From Azoarcus sp. KH32C (GTDB taxonomy: Bacteria; Pseudomonadota; Gammaproteobacteria; Burkholderiales; Rhodocyclaceae): a DNA stretch of 64,000 nt. The notes beneath the pieces are model-generated. The model was not told the origin of the DNA. It did not search any database and worked only from the letters and a program-made list of their open reading frames with translations. A program made the translations under genes and the position numbers. Below are positions 61,331 through 64,000 of this stretch, one piece after another. The stretch is taken from positions 3,720,001 to 3,784,000 of the forward strand of contig NC_020516.1 of assembly GCF_000349945.1 (NCBI RefSeq), read 5' to 3'. Positions within the stretch are counted from its first letter, which is position 1. Every line of letters begins with the position of its first letter.

Positions 61331-62319
61331 CGAGTCTCCGGGCACCCACCCGTGCCCCGGGGGTCGAGGCCGGGCGCCCGCGTGTCCGGCTGATGTAACT
61401 GTCGGTTCTGTGCCGATTGCACCGCCGGGTGCGGTCGTCTCCGGCCACGCATCCCCAGCGCGCTGATCGCCAGCAGCGCGACCGCGATCAACAGCATGCC
61501 GGTCCCTTCGGCCAGAGACGGGCGTTCGCCCAGCTCGATCCAGCCCGCCAGCACGCCGATCGCCGGCACGGCGAGCGACGACAGCCCCGCCATCCCCGCC
61601 GGCAGCCGATCGAGGACGTACAGCCACAGGAGCCACGCGAGGCCGGTGGCGAACAGCGCGCAGTAGACCAGCGCACCGACGAAATAGGGAGTTACCTCCA
61701 CCGGACGCGACGGCACCAGCCACGCAACCGCACACAGCACGAGCGAACCGAGCAGCATCTGCCACGCAGTCAGCGACAGCAGATCGACCTCCGCCCCCGC
61801 ACGCAGCCGTTTCGCGACCACCGCACTCGCTGCCCATGCAGAGCCCGCGACCACGCCGAGCACGGTGCTCATCGCACTTCCGTGCATCTCCCACGGCTCG
61901 AGCACGAGCAGCAGCCCTGCCAGCGCCACGCCGTTCGCCAACCACTGGGCACCGCGCATGCGCTCGCCGAGGAACATCCACGCCATCGGCATCAGCCAGA
62001 ACGGCATCGTGTAGACGAGCACCGCCGTCTTGCCGGCCCCGCCGCTGACCAGCGCCCACTGGATCATTCCGGTGAAGGCCGCCGTCTGCAGCAGGCCCAG
62101 CCACAGCGTCGGCAGCGGCGCGACCAGGCGCAGCGAACGGCGTCGAACCGCCAGCACGGCGAAGAGCGCCAGCGCGCCGATCAGCGTGCGTAACGCGGAG
62201 AAATCGAAGGGACCGACGTAGCGCATCACCTGCTTCATGACGACCCAGTTGTAGCCCCAGATCACGGACATCAGGACCATGGCTGCGCTGGCGAGAAGCA
62301 GGCTTCGGTTGCGGTTCAT
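61327..62319 (-). CDS. EamA/DMT superfamily transporter
   Basis: A 330-residue inner-membrane protein with ten predicted helices made of two EamA repeats. Seen are LMSVIWGYNWVVMKQVMRYVG, PLPTLWLGLLQTAAFTGMIQW, and in the second repeat TGLAWLLWLYVLDRLPAGMAG. Relatives export amino acids or other metabolites. The C-terminal tail after MRGRRRPHPAV is longer than normal and low in complexity. Substrate unknown. Confidence 0.86.
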   Translation of the reverse strand: MNRNRSLLLASAAMVLMSVIWGYNWVVMKQVMRYVGPFDFSALRTLIGALALFAVLAVRRRSLRLVAPLPTLWLGLLQTAAFTGMIQWALVSGGAGKTAVLVYTMPFWLMPMAWMFLGERMRGAQWLANGVALAGLLLVLEPWEMHGSAMSTVLGVVAGSAWAASAVVAKRLRAGAEVDLLSLTAWQMLLGSLVLCAVAWLVPSRPVEVTPYFVGALVYCALFATGLAWLLWLYVLDRLPAGMAGLSSLAVPAIGVLAGWIELGERPSLAEGTGMLLIAVALLAISALGMRGRRRPHPAVQSAQNRQLHQPDTRAPGLDPRGTGGCPETR

Positions 62320-62589
62320 CGGTGGGCGTCCGGCAATGGGTAAGCGAGGTTTGCGAGAGGGTTGGCGAAGAGCGGGCCGGGAAGCCGGCCACTGACATGT
62401 CAGCTAAAACATCATTGTAAGCAATTTACTCCATTTTTTGCCGACAAACCTTTTACAAACCGTAAATAACTCCATGTTGAGCTAATGCAGCCTATCGACC
62501 CTGTCGGCTGGCGGTCGTTCCGGTCAGGTCACCGGTCAACCCGCACGCACCGTTTCGAGGCTTTTCAAGGCCCCAACTTGGACACCAAC

Positions 62590-62636
62590 GCACACTAACG
62601 GTGCGCATTGCACAGTCAAATGCACCACTACCGTGC
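62590..62636 (+). promoter_or_regulatory. Two NtrC-type binding sites upstream of amtB
   Basis: GCAC-N7-GTGC occurs twice, at 62590-62604 and 62622-62636, 32 bp apart (three helical turns). This is the core of the NtrC recognition site. They lie 63 bp and more before the sigma-54 promoter, the proper place for an enhancer. The rest of the 428-bp gap (62320-62747) holds no gene, and no glnK lies here. Confidence 0.7.
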
Positions 62637-62698
62637 CTCTCGCGCCGCATTTTCGTGCATTGATTTTGTAACTGATTGATTTTACGCACTACTAAATC

Positions 62699-62714
62699 TG
62701 GCACATCCGTTGCT
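62699..62714 (+). promoter_or_regulatory. Sigma-54 promoter of amtB
   Basis: TGGCAC-N5-TTGCT at 62699-62714 is a full match to the -24/-12 consensus, with GG and GC in the right spacing. It lies 33 bp before the amtB start codon and would be activated by phosphorylated NtrC under nitrogen limitation. Confidence 0.85.
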
Positions 62715-62747
62715 TTTACGCACCAGTTCAGCCACTGGAGCACATTA

Positions 62748-63950
62748 ATGGAGCAGTTCAAGACCTCTGCGGATGTCCTTTTCGTATTGCTGGGCGCCAT
62801 CATGGTGCTCGCAATGCACGCAGGCTTCGCTTTCCTCGAAGTCGGGACCGTCCGCGACAAGAATCAAGTCAATGCGCTGGTAAAAATCCTCAGCGACTTC
62901 GCGATGTCGACCGTCGCTTACTTCGCCATAGGCTACGGCCTCGCCTACGGCACGACCTTCTTCGTCGGCGCCGACAAGTTGGTTGCAGACTCGGGCTACG
63001 AGCTGGTCAAGTTCTTCTTCCTGCTGACCTTTGCCGCGGCGATTCCCGCGATCATCTCGGGCGGCATCGCCGAGCGCGCGCGCTTCGTCCCCCAGCTCAT
63101 CGCCACCTTCTTCATCGTCGGCTTCCTCTACCCCTTCTTCGAAGGCGTGATCTGGAACGGCAACTTCGGCTTCCAGGACTGGCTGGAATCGGCCTTCGGC
63201 GCCAAGTTCCACGACTTCGCCGGCAGCGTCGTCGTGCATTCCTTCGGCGGCTGGATCGCGCTGCCTGCGGTGCTCCTGCTCGGTGCCCGCCGCGGCCGCT
63301 ACCACAAGAACGGCGCCATCGCTGCGCACCCGCCCTCAAGCATCCCCTTCCTCGCGCTCGGCGCGTGGATCCTCGCCGTGGGGTGGTTCGGCTTCAACGT
63401 GATGAGCGCGCAGCGTCTCGAAACCGCCAACGGCCTCGTCGCGATCAACTCGCTGATGGCGATGGTCGGCGGCACGCTTGCGGCGCTCGCCGCCGGACGC
63501 AACGACCCGGGCTTCGTCCATAACGGCCCGCTCGCCGGCCTCGTTGCAGTCTGCGCGGGCTCCGACCTGATGCACCCGATTGGTGCGCTCGTTGTCGGCG
63601 CGATCGCGGGCGTGCTCTTCGTCCAGTTCTTCACCTTCGCGCAGAACCGCCTGAAGATCGACGACGTACTCGGCGTGTGGCCGCTGCATGGGCTGTGCGG
63701 CACCTGGGGCGGCATCGCCGCCGGCATCTTCGGCAGCCAGTCGCTCGGCGGCATCGGCGGCGTGAGCCTCGGCGCGCAGACCGTCGGCACCCTCGCCGGC
63801 ATCGTCATCGCGCTGATCGGCGGCGCTGTGATCTACGGCGTCATCCGCGCGACCGTCGGCATCCGCCTCGACCCCGAACAGGAATACATGGGCGCCGACC
63901 TCGCACTCCACAAGGTATCGGCGACGCCGGAACACGAAACCTCGTGGTAA
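62748..63950 (+). CDS. amtB: Ammonium transporter
   Basis: A 400-residue inner-membrane channel of the Amt/Rh family with about eleven helices, trimeric in known cases. The start MEQFKTSADVLFVLLGAIMVL has no cleaved leader. Conserved motifs are FAFLEVGTVR, DFAGSVVVHSFGGWIAL (first pore histidine) and VWPLHGLCGTWGGIAAG (second histidine). The C-terminal tail, with GIRLDPEQEYMGADLALH, has the GlnK contact sequence. GGAG precedes the ATG. NtrC and sigma-54 sites mean that it is made under nitrogen starvation. glnK, usually just upstream, is missing here. Confidence 0.94.
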   Translation: MEQFKTSADVLFVLLGAIMVLAMHAGFAFLEVGTVRDKNQVNALVKILSDFAMSTVAYFAIGYGLAYGTTFFVGADKLVADSGYELVKFFFLLTFAAAIPAIISGGIAERARFVPQLIATFFIVGFLYPFFEGVIWNGNFGFQDWLESAFGAKFHDFAGSVVVHSFGGWIALPAVLLLGARRGRYHKNGAIAAHPPSSIPFLALGAWILAVGWFGFNVMSAQRLETANGLVAINSLMAMVGGTLAALAAGRNDPGFVHNGPLAGLVAVCAGSDLMHPIGALVVGAIAGVLFVQFFTFAQNRLKIDDVLGVWPLHGLCGTWGGIAAGIFGSQSLGGIGGVSLGAQTVGTLAGIVIALIGGAVIYGVIRATVGIRLDPEQEYMGADLALHKVSATPEHETSW

Positions 63951-63980
63951 GGCGTTTGCAAGACGCAATTAAGTGAAAAT

Positions 63981-64000
63981 GGCGCGGCCGAGGTCGCGCC
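63981..64000 (+). terminator. Hairpin after amtB (cut by window end)
   Basis: GGCGCG (63981-63986) and CGCGCC (63995-64000) form a 6-bp stem 30 bp after the amtB stop. A T-run, if present, would lie beyond the window, so this is only a candidate terminator. Confidence 0.4.

Overview
The window is GC-rich (mid-60s % outside the island) and reads as a chromosomal segment of a Gram-negative betaproteobacterium. Features pointing there are a general porin, type II secretion accessory genes (gspA/gspB), NCS1 and DctA carriers, paralogous FCD-type GntR regulators and a PagL-type lipid A deacylase. An Azoarcus/Aromatoleum/Thauera-like member of the Rhodocyclales is my guess from gene content and style; no marker gene here proves it.

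Layout. (1) 0.1-1.4 kb: a small hypothetical gene, a RidA-like gene and a DHFR-fold reductase. (2) 1.4-20.6 kb: a ureide (allantoin) catabolism region. A leftward set (GntR regulator, allantoin/hydantoin racemase-like protein, porin, NCS1 permease, PuuE-type allantoinase) diverges from a rightward NCS1 permease, allantoicase and ureidoglycolate lyase. Then come a FadR-like regulator with a polar amino-acid-type ABC importer, an ABC1/UbiB-like kinase, a third GntR regulator divergent from dctA, and a second allantoicase-ureidoglycolate lyase pair followed by an AmiS/UreI-type urea/amide channel. (3) 20.6-31.9 kb: mixed housekeeping genes (GFA protein, K+ channel, gspA-gspB, FmdB-like zinc ribbon, LysR, TerB-like, DUF2917/MocR pair, VOC, GNAT, PagL, DHFR-fold protein) with one decayed glycosyltransferase. 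(4) 32.0-44.2 kb: a vapBC locus and then a sedentary chromosomal integron. The integrase gene intI (43152-44168) carries a LexA box on its start codon. Seven leftward cassette genes are separated by attC sites. Three IS110/IS1111-type elements, an IS3 element and group II intron 3' remnants have invaded the array, mostly at attC sites. (5) 44.2-50.8 kb: leuA, an Lrp/AsnC regulator, a LuxR-type response regulator with a CHASE3-type histidine kinase, and a run of small envelope genes (EF-hand, MlaC-like, BON, two small lipoproteins). (6) 50.9-57.8 kb: the glyoxylate-to-pyruvate route gcl-hyi-glxR-glycerate kinase-glcG-pyk. (7) 57.9-64 kb: DoxX, an FMN reductase, a metallophosphoesterase with a GT4 glycosyltransferase, a BamE/SmpA-like lipoprotein, an EamA exporter, and amtB behind a sigma-54/NtrC promoter.

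How it fits together. Regions 2 and 6 make a nearly complete pathway: allantoin uptake, racemisation, ring opening to allantoate, allantoicase to ureidoglycolate plus urea, lyase to glyoxylate plus urea, then carboligation and reduction to glycerate, 2-phosphoglycerate and pyruvate. AmtB would add scavenging of ammonium under nitrogen limitation. The most notable parts are the integron under attack by attC-targeting elements, a structured 128-bp intergenic repeat with compensatory base changes after both alc-allA pairs, and the uneven divergence of those duplicated pairs.
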